Shown here piece after piece: positions 9,350 through 17,883 of a DNA stretch of 64,000 nucleotides. The notes under the pieces were generated by a model that did no database searches, had not been told where the DNA came from, and was given only the letters and a program-made list of their open reading frames with translations. The stretch covers positions 976,170 to 1,040,169 of the forward strand of contig NZ_SIHI01000001.1 in the NCBI RefSeq assembly GCF_007859735.1, given 5' to 3'. The position numbers were made by a program, and so were the translations under genes. Origin of the DNA: Thalassoglobus neptunius. GTDB lineage: Bacteria; Planctomycetota; Planctomycetia; Planctomycetales; Planctomycetaceae. Positions within the stretch are counted from its first letter, which is position 1, and the number at the start of each line of letters is the position of its first letter.

Positions 9350-11323
9350 TTAGCGACGTCGAAATTCGGCATCTGCTCGACGACGCACCTCTGAGGGATC
9401 CAGAAATCCGTCACGATTGCGATCCAGTTCATGAAATCCGTATCGATCCATTGCAATCGGCAATTCGGAACGCAAGATCTTCCCGTCCTTGTTTTGATCG
9501 AACCTTTCAAAGAACCGGGCGACGAATTGCGAGGCCTGCTCTTTTTGTTCAGCCTCGGAAATCGTGACCACCGATTTGGCCGACGTGTCTCGATAACGAA
9601 CGTTCTGGGCTCTTGGAGTCGCGACAGTAAAGAACGCGAGCGCCATTTCTTCCCAGGTTTGGTCGCCCCACGTGACGTACTGTTCGGGATCGGGATTAAC
9701 GGGGTTCTTTTCGGAATTATCGAAGACAGACCGAAATTTGATCCCCTTCAGCTCAGCCAGCGGCAAAGGTTCCTTGAACTGATAAAAGTGCTGCCAGTTG
9801 AAATCATAGTGTGGGACATCCAGCACGGTGTCCCGTTCTCCATCACGCACGATGTCCACTGAGAACGCTTTTCCTCGAACATGCATGTGCGGAGCGATTC
9901 CGATGAGTTTTCCCGCATCGGGAAGGTAAGTTACATCCCCATCAACAGCGTAAGACGCCTCGTTCGGCGGAATTTCGAAGTCTCGGTTGATCCCAATCAG
10001 TGTCGAAACCTCATGAGTCACGTCTTCATCGTCTGCCAACAGTAACGCGAGTTGTGAAAGATCTTCTTCCTCGGTTCCGGTCGGTGTGTAATGCATCTGA
10101 AAGACAAATCGTGATCCCGCCGGGACAAGGATGCCGTAATCTTCGGGAAGATCCATGGGCAACTGTCCGGGAACGAATCCGGTGAGCCATCGAACTCTTC
10201 GAAAGTCCTCTCCATCGGGCGGTCGAATAAAGACGAGACAGTGATGGACGACCGAACGATTGCCGGGAACGACTTGAGCACCGACCACCCATTGATCTTC
10301 TTCAAATTGGGGATCGACGACGAAGTACTGATACTCGACAGTCCCCTCAGCCGGAACATTGAAGGGTCGCGTGTGCATGTCCAGGACGAGGTCGGGCTTC
10401 CGCTTGAGCTGCCATTTTTCAGCGGGCGGAACCGGCGACGGAAGATCTTTTTCATCACCGAACGGCATTCCCCCGCGAACCCATTCTCGAAGCTGCTCGA
10501 TTTCCTTTTCCGGCATTGCCCGAGCATTGAGAAATTCACCGTGATCGGGACTGGCGTGCCATGGTGGCATGCGTTTCTGATCAATTACTTCCAAAAGCAT
10601 TTCACCCCAGCCCTGAACCTCTTCGTAATCCGTCAAAGCAAACGGTCCGATTTCTCCTTCACGATGGCATTCCACACATCGATTCTGAAGGATCCGAGAG
10701 ATTTCCTTCGCATACGTCAGCGACGTTGGCTTTTCGACGTCGCGAACCCGTCCGATCAAACAGCCGACCGGCTCTGTTTGAGAAACGGCAATTTTCTTAC
10801 CGTTCATCAGCTGTTCGATGGCGACTTTCAAATCTTCCCGTTCCGGTTCACTCCGGCTAAGCCCCGGTTGATACTGATCATCGATTCGCCCCTGATAGCG
10901 GATCACTCCGAGTGAATCGACGACGAAGACTTCCGGAGTGCGTGTTGCTCCAAAGAGATCAGCAGCGGTGCCGAGGTGATCTTTCAACAGAGGGAATTGA
11001 ATTCCCGTGCGATTCACATAAACCCGCACATCTTCAATCGAGTCTTGCGAGTTGCTGTTAATGCCGACGAAACGCACCCCCTGCGACTTCCACTTCTCAG
11101 AGAGAGCTTCGAGTCTTGGCCCATAGAGTCGGGCGAGTGGGCATTCACTTCCCAGAAAACAGACAACCGAGATCGAATCGGTTTCCTCGCCCAACACGGG
11201 AACAAGTTTCCCGTTGACTCCGGGGAGCGCGAGTTCCCTCATCGTCGGAGAAGTCGGCTCTTCCGCCCAGAGTGCTTGAGATAGCAGAACCACCAGTAGA
11301 AAGCTTCCGGAGCGCCGTACCAT
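9350..11323 (-). CDS. Exported redoxin - cytochrome c - copper monooxygenase-like - EF-hand protein
   Basis: The start is taken as the ATG at 11323 (MVRRSGSFLLVVLLSQALWA), because AAAGGA lies 9 bases upstream and a signal peptide follows directly; in-frame ATGs at 11359 and 11350 also exist. Order of domains: signal peptide; AhpC/TSA-like redoxin with a single Cys in GSECPLARLYG; cytochrome c-type heme site CVECH followed by KRMPPWH; a two-part copper type II monooxygenase-like region with VVHHC, APHMHVRG and WEEMALAFF, which match the His and Met copper ligands of peptidylglycine-hydroxylating enzymes; and two C-terminal EF-hand loops (DQNKDGKILRSE and DRNRDGFLDPSE). It probably acts in the periplasm in electron transfer or oxidation; substrate unknown. 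Confidence 0.85.
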   Translation of the reverse strand: MVRRSGSFLLVVLLSQALWAEEPTSPTMRELALPGVNGKLVPVLGEETDSISVVCFLGSECPLARLYGPRLEALSEKWKSQGVRFVGINSNSQDSIEDVRVYVNRTGIQFPLLKDHLGTAADLFGATRTPEVFVVDSLGVIRYQGRIDDQYQPGLSRSEPEREDLKVAIEQLMNGKKIAVSQTEPVGCLIGRVRDVEKPTSLTYAKEISRILQNRCVECHREGEIGPFALTDYEEVQGWGEMLLEVIDQKRMPPWHASPDHGEFLNARAMPEKEIEQLREWVRGGMPFGDEKDLPSPVPPAEKWQLKRKPDLVLDMHTRPFNVPAEGTVEYQYFVVDPQFEEDQWVVGAQVVPGNRSVVHHCLVFIRPPDGEDFRRVRWLTGFVPGQLPMDLPEDYGILVPAGSRFVFQMHYTPTGTEEEDLSQLALLLADDEDVTHEVSTLIGINRDFEIPPNEASYAVDGDVTYLPDAGKLIGIAPHMHVRGKAFSVDIVRDGERDTVLDVPHYDFNWQHFYQFKEPLPLAELKGIKFRSVFDNSEKNPVNPDPEQYVTWGDQTWEEMALAFFTVATPRAQNVRYRDTSAKSVVTISEAEQKEQASQFVARFFERFDQNKDGKILRSELPIAMDRYGFHELDRNRDGFLDPSEVRRRADAEFRRR

Positions 11324-11383
11324 ACTCTGAAGTCCTTTAACTTGTTGCATCCTGAACAATCAGCGATCCCATCAAAGTGAGAT

Positions 11384-11411
11384 TGTATACAAGACCGTCA
11401 AACTTTCGCAA
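11384..11411 (-). promoter_or_regulatory. Candidate sigma-70 promoter of the redoxin-cytochrome gene
   Basis: On the minus strand the hexamer TTGCGA (11411-11406) is followed after 16 bases by TATACA (11389-11384), preceded by TG one base away as in extended -10 promoters. Transcription would start near 11377, giving a leader of about 54 bases before the ATG at 11323. Judged by eye only. Confidence 0.4.
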
Positions 11412-12065
11412 ATTTCACGGGATCCAGGACGAATCGGTTCAAATGAATAACGCCTGCAGGCTGGAATTCTCCATGAATCGCTGGGACTTTGGAAATTCAG
11501 GCAGTTGCCATCTGCGAGCAAAACAACCACCACTACGCATCCAGGCATCAAGATGCGAAACCGCTTCAAACCAAAACCCGACATGAAATACGGCCGATTG
11601 ACAAATTATTCCAAAAAAAAGTCCAAGAATGAGGTTGAATTTCCGATCCTCAGATCTAGAATTCTGCACACCAAGTGAAGGCCTCTGGCCCGCTGCCTTC
11701 ATTTGGAGAGTCCCACCTTAGATTTGGCCCGAATCGGTGGGACTCACTTTTTTTTACTGGCACCTCTTTTCCACATGCTTCGATTCTCAACTGACCTGCT
11801 TTGTCAGTTCACTCATCTCTCCCTGTACTCTCCACTCTCTGGAGACTATCTCAACAAGCTTTCATCTTTCCGTTTTTCCGCCGATTGATTTTCATGCCTT
11901 CTCCTTGCGCATGAACATGTTCCTCTCGACAATCGACGAAATTTCTTCTGTCTGGTCGCTGAAGATTGGAGGGGAAGGTACTCTAATTGCCTCAAGAGTT
12001 TCCTGCTGATCGGAGTGACCAAGTCCGGAAATTGGCTTCGCACTCTCTCGCAAGTCTGCAACACA
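11412..12065. other. Intergenic region with an orphan plus-strand terminator
   Basis: About 650 bp between divergent genes. No convincing coding ORF is seen. The stretch from about 11630 to 11755 on the plus strand contains three consecutive stem-loops: TGAGG/CCTCA near 11629-11654, TGAAGGC/GCCTTCA near 11677-11702, and the terminator at 11708-11755. Further on, AACTGAC/GTCAGTT (near 11793-11813) forms another hairpin without a T run. The last 200 bp are pyrimidine-rich and lead to the serine hydrolase gene. Confidence 0.6.
11708..11755 (+). terminator. Strong rho-independent terminator without an upstream gene
   Basis: A perfect 10-bp stem, GAGTCCCACC (11708-11717) with GGTGGGACTC (11736-11745), is followed by AC and eight T residues (11748-11755). 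The shape works only for plus-strand transcription, yet the nearest upstream coding sequence is on the minus strand. It therefore probably ends a small RNA. Confidence 0.8.
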
Positions 12066-13247
12066 ATGAAAACAGAACTCTTCGCCCGAGGAAGTTTGAT
12101 GGTTCGATTGACACTATTACTGGCTCTCTTCGCGAGCATTCCACATTGTGACGCCGCCGCTGCAGAGCCGGAATCAACGATCAACTTTCAGAGACTGAAC
12201 CGAATTGATCGAATCGTCAGCGAGGGGCTGAAACGCAATCAGTTTCCGGGTTGCGTCGTCTTGATCCAGTACAAAGGTGCTCCTGTCTTCGAAAAGGCTT
12301 ATGGAAACTTGCAGACGGTTCCGGAAGTCATCCCCATGCAGGTCGACACCGTTTTCGATCTGGCATCGCTCACAAAACCAATCGCCACAGCCTCGAGCAT
12401 CCATCTCCTCGCGGAACGTGGAGAGATCGACCTTCAGGAAACCGCACACCACTATCTTCCTGACTTTCGAGGAGACGGAAAAGAAGCGATCACCATTGAA
12501 CAACTCCTGACACACACGAGCGGACTGATCCCGGACAACGCGCTCTCTGACTATCAATCCGGGCGAGAAGAAGCGTATGAGAACATCAACAAGTTGTCAC
12601 TCTCTGCCCAGCCCGGCGAGAAGTTCATGTACAGCGACGTCGGATTCATCGTTCTCGGGCGCATCGCCGAAACTGTGACCGGCCAGCGGCTCGACAAGTT
12701 CTGCGACGCTGAACTCTTTACTCCTCTCCAAATGTCTGAAACGGGTTATCTGCCCGACGCATCACTTCGAGAGCGAGCTGCGACAACACAGAAACGCAAC
12801 GAGAAATGGATGCGCGGAGAAGTCCACGACCCTCGTGCATTTGAAATGGATGGAGTCGCCGGTCATGCCGGTTTGTTTTCAACGGCACAGGATCTCTCAC
12901 GTTTTGCGGAGATGATTCTTAACGACGGGGAACTCGACGGAGTTCGCCTTTTCACTCCCGCTTCGATTCAGCGAATGACGGAAAGCGTCGACGTCCCGCG
13001 TGGCATCCGATCTCTCGGTTGGGACAAGCAATCACCTTATTCGTCCAACAAGGGGGACTTGCTCACCGATTCGGGAATTGGACATGGAGGTTTTACGGGA
13101 ACGGGAATCTGGATCGATCCCGAACTCGATCTGGCGGTCATCTTTCTAAGCAACCGCGTCCATCCAGACGGTTCCGGTTCGGTGAACAGCCTCATTGGCC
13201 GAATTTCAACAGTTGCCACCGCTGCGCTCCCTGATGAATCAGACTGA
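12066..13247 (+). CDS. Exported serine hydrolase of the class C beta-lactamase / DD-peptidase family
   Basis: In-frame ATGs exist at 12015, 12066 and 12099. The signal peptide VRLTLLLALFASIPHC follows the ATG at 12099, so the start is either 12066 or 12099. Active-site motifs of the family are visible: SLTK (the nucleophile Ser and Lys of SxxK, early in the protein), YSD in place of YxN, and HGGFTG in place of the KTG-type triad. The C-terminal part ends in the usual SNRVHPDGSG strand-loop. The family includes D-aminopeptidases, esterases and beta-lactamases; the substrate cannot be told. It is followed on the same strand by a flavin oxidase gene after about 100 bp. Confidence 0.87.
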   Translation: MKTELFARGSLMVRLTLLLALFASIPHCDAAAAEPESTINFQRLNRIDRIVSEGLKRNQFPGCVVLIQYKGAPVFEKAYGNLQTVPEVIPMQVDTVFDLASLTKPIATASSIHLLAERGEIDLQETAHHYLPDFRGDGKEAITIEQLLTHTSGLIPDNALSDYQSGREEAYENINKLSLSAQPGEKFMYSDVGFIVLGRIAETVTGQRLDKFCDAELFTPLQMSETGYLPDASLRERAATTQKRNEKWMRGEVHDPRAFEMDGVAGHAGLFSTAQDLSRFAEMILNDGELDGVRLFTPASIQRMTESVDVPRGIRSLGWDKQSPYSSNKGDLLTDSGIGHGGFTGTGIWIDPELDLAVIFLSNRVHPDGSGSVNSLIGRISTVATAALPDESD

Positions 13248-13349
13248 ACTCCTCGTCGTCATTCATGTTGACTGGCCATCCCGTCTTGATCGACAGAAGC
13301 TTTGTTGTCATATTCGCCGATTTCAATTCAGGCGAAAGTCCATCGGGCG

Positions 13350-14501
13350 ATGACCGAACAACAATTCGACCTTATTGTTATTGGGGGTGGTGGAGTAGGC
13401 AGCAGTACGGCCTATTTTGCAGCCCTCCGAAAGCTGAATGTTCTCGTCCTCGAACAATTTCCGAGAGGACATGAGCAAGGCAGTTCTCATGGTGAGACGC
13501 GCGTCATTCGAACTGCGTATCACGAGCATCCCGATTACGTCCCACTTGCTCAGAACGCCTACAAGCTGTGGCAGCGGATCGAAGATCGATTCGAACGAGC
13601 TTTACTCTCGCCTTGCGGACTAATGCTCGCCGGTCCCCCGGATGCCGAAACTATTCACGGAGCACGAACCGCTTCCGACCTTCATGGAATCGAACTCGAG
13701 GATGTTCCCGCCCAAGAGTTTCAAGAACGCTTTCCTGGATTCAATTTGCCTGAAGGGTACGAAGTCGTCTATGAGCCAAACGCTGGCTTCCTTGACGTGG
13801 AAGAATGTGTCGAAACATTCTTCGAACTCGCACAGCTTAAAGGAGCTCAGTTCGCATGGGATTCTCCGGTCACTCATTGGGAATCCGATGGAGAATCGGT
13901 GACGGTCTTTGTGGGGGAAAAAACTTTTCACGCGCGGAATCTAGTGATTGCTTCGGGAGCCTGGAGCAATCAGCTCTTGAATGAAACTCCGGGATTTCCC
14001 TCACTGGAAGTCCTCCGGAAGTTCATGGTCTGGTTTCCCGTACGTGCAGATTCTTACGATCTAAGTTTGGGAAGTTCGATCTTTCACTACACCATGCCTT
14101 ACGGGGAGTTTTACGGATTCCCATCGCTCGATGGCGAAACAGTGAAAGTGTGCGAACATTCTGGCGGCCGAACCGTCAGTCCTCCTTTCAAGGAAGCCCC
14201 AGAGATGATGGACTCTGACCTCGAACCTTTGGAACGATTCTTGACGGACGTCATGCCTGATCTGGAACCGCAAAGTGAAAGCTACAGCCCCTGCCTCTAC
14301 ACACTCACATCGGATCGACACTTTATCGTTGACGAACATCCGCAACACCAGAATGTCCATTTCGCTGCTGGCTTGAGTGGACACGGTTTCAAATTTGTCA
14401 ACGTGATCGGCAAGGCTCTCGCAGACCTTGTTATTGACCGTGAAACCGAACAACCGATCTCCTTCCTGTCGCTCAAGCGATTCACCAATCCGGGATTTTG
14501 A
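13350..14501 (+). CDS. FAD-dependent amino-acid oxidase, monomeric sarcosine oxidase / N-methyltryptophan oxidase family
   Basis: Start chosen at the ATG at 13350 (MTEQQFDLIVIGGGGVGSST), since the FAD-binding strand should lie at the N-terminus; the longer ORF from 13302 adds 16 unlikely residues. GGGGVGSSTA is the dinucleotide loop and GSSHGETRVIR with the following HEHPDYVPL is the signature of the SolA/MSOX group. The Cys of PCLYTLTSD falls at residue 315, the place where family members attach FAD covalently. These enzymes oxidise N-methyl or secondary amino acids with release of hydrogen peroxide and formaldehyde. No signal peptide, so it is cytoplasmic. Exact substrate not predictable. 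Confidence 0.88.
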   Translation: MTEQQFDLIVIGGGGVGSSTAYFAALRKLNVLVLEQFPRGHEQGSSHGETRVIRTAYHEHPDYVPLAQNAYKLWQRIEDRFERALLSPCGLMLAGPPDAETIHGARTASDLHGIELEDVPAQEFQERFPGFNLPEGYEVVYEPNAGFLDVEECVETFFELAQLKGAQFAWDSPVTHWESDGESVTVFVGEKTFHARNLVIASGAWSNQLLNETPGFPSLEVLRKFMVWFPVRADSYDLSLGSSIFHYTMPYGEFYGFPSLDGETVKVCEHSGGRTVSPPFKEAPEMMDSDLEPLERFLTDVMPDLEPQSESYSPCLYTLTSDRHFIVDEHPQHQNVHFAAGLSGHGFKFVNVIGKALADLVIDRETEQPISFLSLKRFTNPGF

Positions 14502-14676
14502 CGAGTCCGAAAGGTGGCTGCTTTCTCAGGATTGAACGAGATGCCTCCACCACTCTTGTCGAACGGAATCACTCTGCTGCATAATGCGATGAGTCAACGA
14601 CTTATCTCTGCACGACTTCCAACGGGCATGACGATTTCCCTCTGACATCATGATCGACCGAAAGAACGTTACCCCC

Positions 14677-15723
14677 ATGAGTTTTCACTCGACAAAAAGA
14701 ACCGCTTTGTGTTTCACACTCGCACTCCTCGCAGCGGGATCACAAAGAAGCCTGTTGGGACAGGAATCAAGCATCAACCCGGGAATCAATGATTCGTTTG
14801 ATGCTCCAGTCGTCGAAGAATTCGTTGAACGATTTGAGAAAGAGGGCCGCGAGGTTTATGACCACCGCAATCGAATTGTCGAGGAAGCGAAGATCACGCC
14901 TGGTCAAACGATCGCCGACATTGGTGCCGGAACCGGACTCTTCACGCGACTTCTCGCCAAAGAAACTGGACCCACCGGAACTGTGATCGCGGTCGATATT
15001 GCGAAAGAGTTCGTTGACCACACCGTTTCCTCTGCGCGAACTGCGGGCCTGACTCAAGTGCGTGGACAAGTCTGCAAACCCGATTCAGTCGAGTTGCCCC
15101 CCGGTTCCGTTGATGTCGCTTTCATTTGCGACACCTATCACCACTTCGAGTTTCCGTACAAAACAATGCGCTCCATTTATCGGGCCTTGAAGCCGGAAGG
15201 AAAATTGGTTCTCGTCGAATTTCACCGGAATGAGGGAGAAAGCTCCGACTGGATCCTCGGCCATGTCCGAGCTGGGAAGGAAGTTTTCGTCGAAGAGATT
15301 CAGAATGCGGGGTTCGAAGTCGATTCAGAAGTTGATTTTCTTGACACCTCCTACTTCATGACATTCCGCAAATCTGAAAAGACCAACGACGATGGTCAGA
15401 CCACGGATTCGCTGGAGACTGTTAAGAGCCTTCTTGAAAACAAAACAGCGATTCTGATCGACGTTCGAGAGCAAAGAGAATGGGATTCCGGTCACCTCAG
15501 CCAAGCTCAGCTTTTCCCATTGAGCGATCTGCAAACGCGAGAACTCCGCGGGACTCTCGAAGACCTCGACCTCCCCAAAGATCAGATCATTTACACCCAT
15601 TGCGCACGAGGTGTTCGCTCCGTCTCAGCTGCGAAACTTTTAAACAACCTTGGTTACGACGCCCGCGGACTTCGCCAGGGTTTTGTCGAACTCTCTCAAA
15701 ACGGGTTTGAAACTGCCGAGTAA
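14677..15723 (+). CDS. Exported methyltransferase - rhodanese fusion
   Basis: The start is probably the ATG at 14677 (MSFHSTKRTALCFTLALLAA), which gives a signal peptide ending near LLGQ; an ATG at 14650 adds nine residues. Residues 45-235 are a class I SAM-dependent methyltransferase with the glycine loop ADIGAGTGLF and the acidic end of the second strand in IAVDIA. A C-terminal rhodanese domain of about 90 residues follows, with LIDVREQREWDSGHL and the active-site Cys (about C309) in THCARGVRS. The fusion is odd because both domains normally work in the cytoplasm, where SAM is made. Methyltransferases of this outline are common among planctomycete exported proteins. Function unknown. Confidence 0.82.
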   Translation: MSFHSTKRTALCFTLALLAAGSQRSLLGQESSINPGINDSFDAPVVEEFVERFEKEGREVYDHRNRIVEEAKITPGQTIADIGAGTGLFTRLLAKETGPTGTVIAVDIAKEFVDHTVSSARTAGLTQVRGQVCKPDSVELPPGSVDVAFICDTYHHFEFPYKTMRSIYRALKPEGKLVLVEFHRNEGESSDWILGHVRAGKEVFVEEIQNAGFEVDSEVDFLDTSYFMTFRKSEKTNDDGQTTDSLETVKSLLENKTAILIDVREQREWDSGHLSQAQLFPLSDLQTRELRGTLEDLDLPKDQIIYTHCARGVRSVSAAKLLNNLGYDARGLRQGFVELSQNGFETAE

Positions 15724-15852
15724 CAACTTGCTGATCGAAGCTATTCGAACTGCGACACAAACAACTTGTTATTTCTGTAACACTTTGCTTGCGAAGTGCA
15801 TTTATTAATTTGTCTTATCCTGCATTAATTGATTGACAACAAGGAATTTCAC

Positions 15853-16587
15853 GTGCTCAAAATTCTTCCCCTTGCACTGATCGCTATTCTCCTTGGAGTT
15901 GCGGCAACTGAATTCCCAAATCCCTTCGAAATCCCGAAGGAGTTGCAACTCGACGCCAATGCCATGACCGCAGAACAGTCTGCACAGCTTGAAGCAGTCA
16001 AGAATGACAACGCCCAAAAGCATCATGCAATCATGGGGGCAATCATTGGAGCTGTCTTCGCTGGGTGCCTTGCTCTCGGAGGAAGCCTGCTGGCGAAACG
16101 CGGAATCCCCATCGCAACGATCTCCGGGGTAATTTTGGGAGGAGTGGGTGGAGCGATTGGCGGATATGCTTCGACATACCTGCTCCAGTACTTTCGGATT
16201 CACGAACAAGATCAGTTCGTCGAAGCACTTTCGATTCATGGCTCCTTCTTCATTCCCATCGCGATCGGCCTGTCCGTCGCCCTCATTATTTCCAAATCGA
16301 TGCCCCCTTCGCCGGCGCTCACTCTCGTGATCGTTGCAGCGATCGGGAGCGGTCTGTACCCGCTGTTGGCTGCGATCGCCTTTCCGCTTCTTCAGTCAGA
16401 TCGTGTTCCCCCAATGGGATCGGCCAACCGGGCACTCTGGCTTGGACTCCCGATCCTGTTCATCGCAGCCACGATGATTCGCCAAAAGCCAACCGAGCAG
16501 GCATCGGATGCCGAGACAACCGCAGAGAAACCCGCTCCAGTTCCCGAGCCGGAATCTGATGACAATGACTCCAGCGACGAAGCCTGA
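15853..16587 (+). CDS. Membrane protein of unknown function
   Basis: The longest frame opens with a TTG at 15829, but AAGGAA lies seven bases before the GTG at 15853, so GTG is preferred (first residues MLKILPLALIAILLG). The protein of 244 residues has a hydrophobic N-terminus and about six further apolar segments with glycine-rich stretches (GGSLLAKRG, GGVGGAIGGYAS). The C-terminal 30 residues are rich in Glu, Pro and Asp (EKPAPVPEPES). No family is recognised. It stands between the methyltransferase-rhodanese and the SRPBCC genes on the same strand. A role at the cytoplasmic membrane is all that can be said. Confidence 0.75.
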   Translation: MLKILPLALIAILLGVAATEFPNPFEIPKELQLDANAMTAEQSAQLEAVKNDNAQKHHAIMGAIIGAVFAGCLALGGSLLAKRGIPIATISGVILGGVGGAIGGYASTYLLQYFRIHEQDQFVEALSIHGSFFIPIAIGLSVALIISKSMPPSPALTLVIVAAIGSGLYPLLAAIAFPLLQSDRVPPMGSANRALWLGLPILFIAATMIRQKPTEQASDAETTAEKPAPVPEPESDDNDSSDEA

Positions 16588-16704
16588 GGCACCAGTGTCA
16601 ACCTGACGATTTATTCGATTCCCATGCGGTCCGTCGGACTCCGTCTATACCAAGGGCGCTCTTTCTTTAGTCGGTTCTCCTTCATTTCATTTTCGAGGCC
16701 AATC

Positions 16705-17634
16705 ATGCCCAGTTATCAAGTCAGTCGTTCGATCAACATCGATGCTCCTCCTGAAGAGGTGTATGACAAAGTCGTTGACTACTCGACCTGGACGATCTGG
16801 TCTCCCTGGCTCTGCGCTGAGCCAGGCGCGAGAGTGACCGTCTCCGATGATTCGACGAGCGTTGGTTCGACTTATGCGTGGAGTGGGGAAATTGTCGGCG
16901 CGGGGGAACTCGAACACTTAAGCCTCGAACCCGGACAATTAATCGAAGATGAGATTCGGTTTATTAAACCATTCAAGTCCGTATCCGAGGTTCGTTTTCT
17001 GTTCACCCCCACTTCAGGAGGGACAGAAGTAACATGGCAGATGAATGGAAGTCTGCCATGGTTTCTTTTCTGGATGAAGTCGAGTTTAGAGTTATACATT
17101 GGGATGGATTACGAGCGCGGCCTGATGATGCTCAAAGAGTGGATCGAAACCGGAACCGTCGAATCGCAGACGAAAATCCGTGGGATTGAGTCCGTTGGCC
17201 CTCTCACTGTGTATGGCATCAGGAATAAGTGTTCATTCGACGACGTCGGCCCCTCAATGGAAGAAGCGATTTCCGAATCGAAGCAGCGTCTGGAGGACAG
17301 CAGTATTCCCATCGTCAGCGGCCCGCTGTCGGTCTACCACGAGATGGACTTGAAGCGGCGCACTTTCGACTTTACTAGCGGATTCGTCGTTTCGAGTTCC
17401 GCGAGACTTCCTGAAGGAATGTCGAATTGGGGCCTTCCGCCATGTAAAGCGCTCGCTGTCGAGCATCAAGGCCCCTACCGACATCTCGGAAACGCATGGA
17501 GTGCCGCCCACCAGTTTGCCCGCTACAAGAAACTCAAACAGAACAAATGCGGCGGTTACGAAATTTATCTGAACGATCCGTGCAACACGGAATCTGCCGA
17601 CATTCGCACTGACATCTATTTGCCTCTGAAGTAG
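16705..17634 (+). CDS. SRPBCC (polyketide cyclase-like) domain fused to a GyrI-like effector-binding domain
   Basis: Start at the ATG at 16705 (MPSYQVSRSINIDAPPEEVY), which is where SRPBCC domains begin. Residues 1-145 form the helix-grip fold, with IDAPPEEVYDKVVDY at the front and the closing long helix MDYERGLMMLKEWIE. Residues 155-309 match GyrI-like/AraC-effector domains: two repeats beginning VYGIRNKC and CKALAVEHQGPYRHLG, ending IYLPLK. Both folds bind small hydrophobic molecules. There is no DNA-binding domain and no signal peptide, so it is probably a cytoplasmic ligand-binding or hydrolytic protein. This pairing is known from other bacteria, but its role is not settled. Confidence 0.8.
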   Translation: MPSYQVSRSINIDAPPEEVYDKVVDYSTWTIWSPWLCAEPGARVTVSDDSTSVGSTYAWSGEIVGAGELEHLSLEPGQLIEDEIRFIKPFKSVSEVRFLFTPTSGGTEVTWQMNGSLPWFLFWMKSSLELYIGMDYERGLMMLKEWIETGTVESQTKIRGIESVGPLTVYGIRNKCSFDDVGPSMEEAISESKQRLEDSSIPIVSGPLSVYHEMDLKRRTFDFTSGFVVSSSARLPEGMSNWGLPPCKALAVEHQGPYRHLGNAWSAAHQFARYKKLKQNKCGGYEIYLNDPCNTESADIRTDIYLPLK

Positions 17635-17883
17635 TCAGTGCGAATCAAACAACCTGTCGATTTCCACTGCTACGATTTCACACAGCCGCCATCGACGACA
17701 CGGAATTGTCGGTCGAATGCGCGAAAAGTTTGTACACTCGAATGGTATGGATTGTTTCTTCATGAGAGCAGATTGTTCATCGTGAGGCTTTCGCCTGGGC
17801 TGTTGGACTCGAAAGATGGTCTCAATACAAACCAGTGACAGATGAAGCTGGACGAGTTTTGTGCAAACGATAGGAAATCCGTG

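Noticed and set aside
11372-11584. Minus-strand 70-codon frame with a lipoprotein-like start (MSGFGLKRFRILMPGC...)
   Set aside because: No ribosome-binding site, and a better promoter for the next gene lies inside it at 11384-11411.
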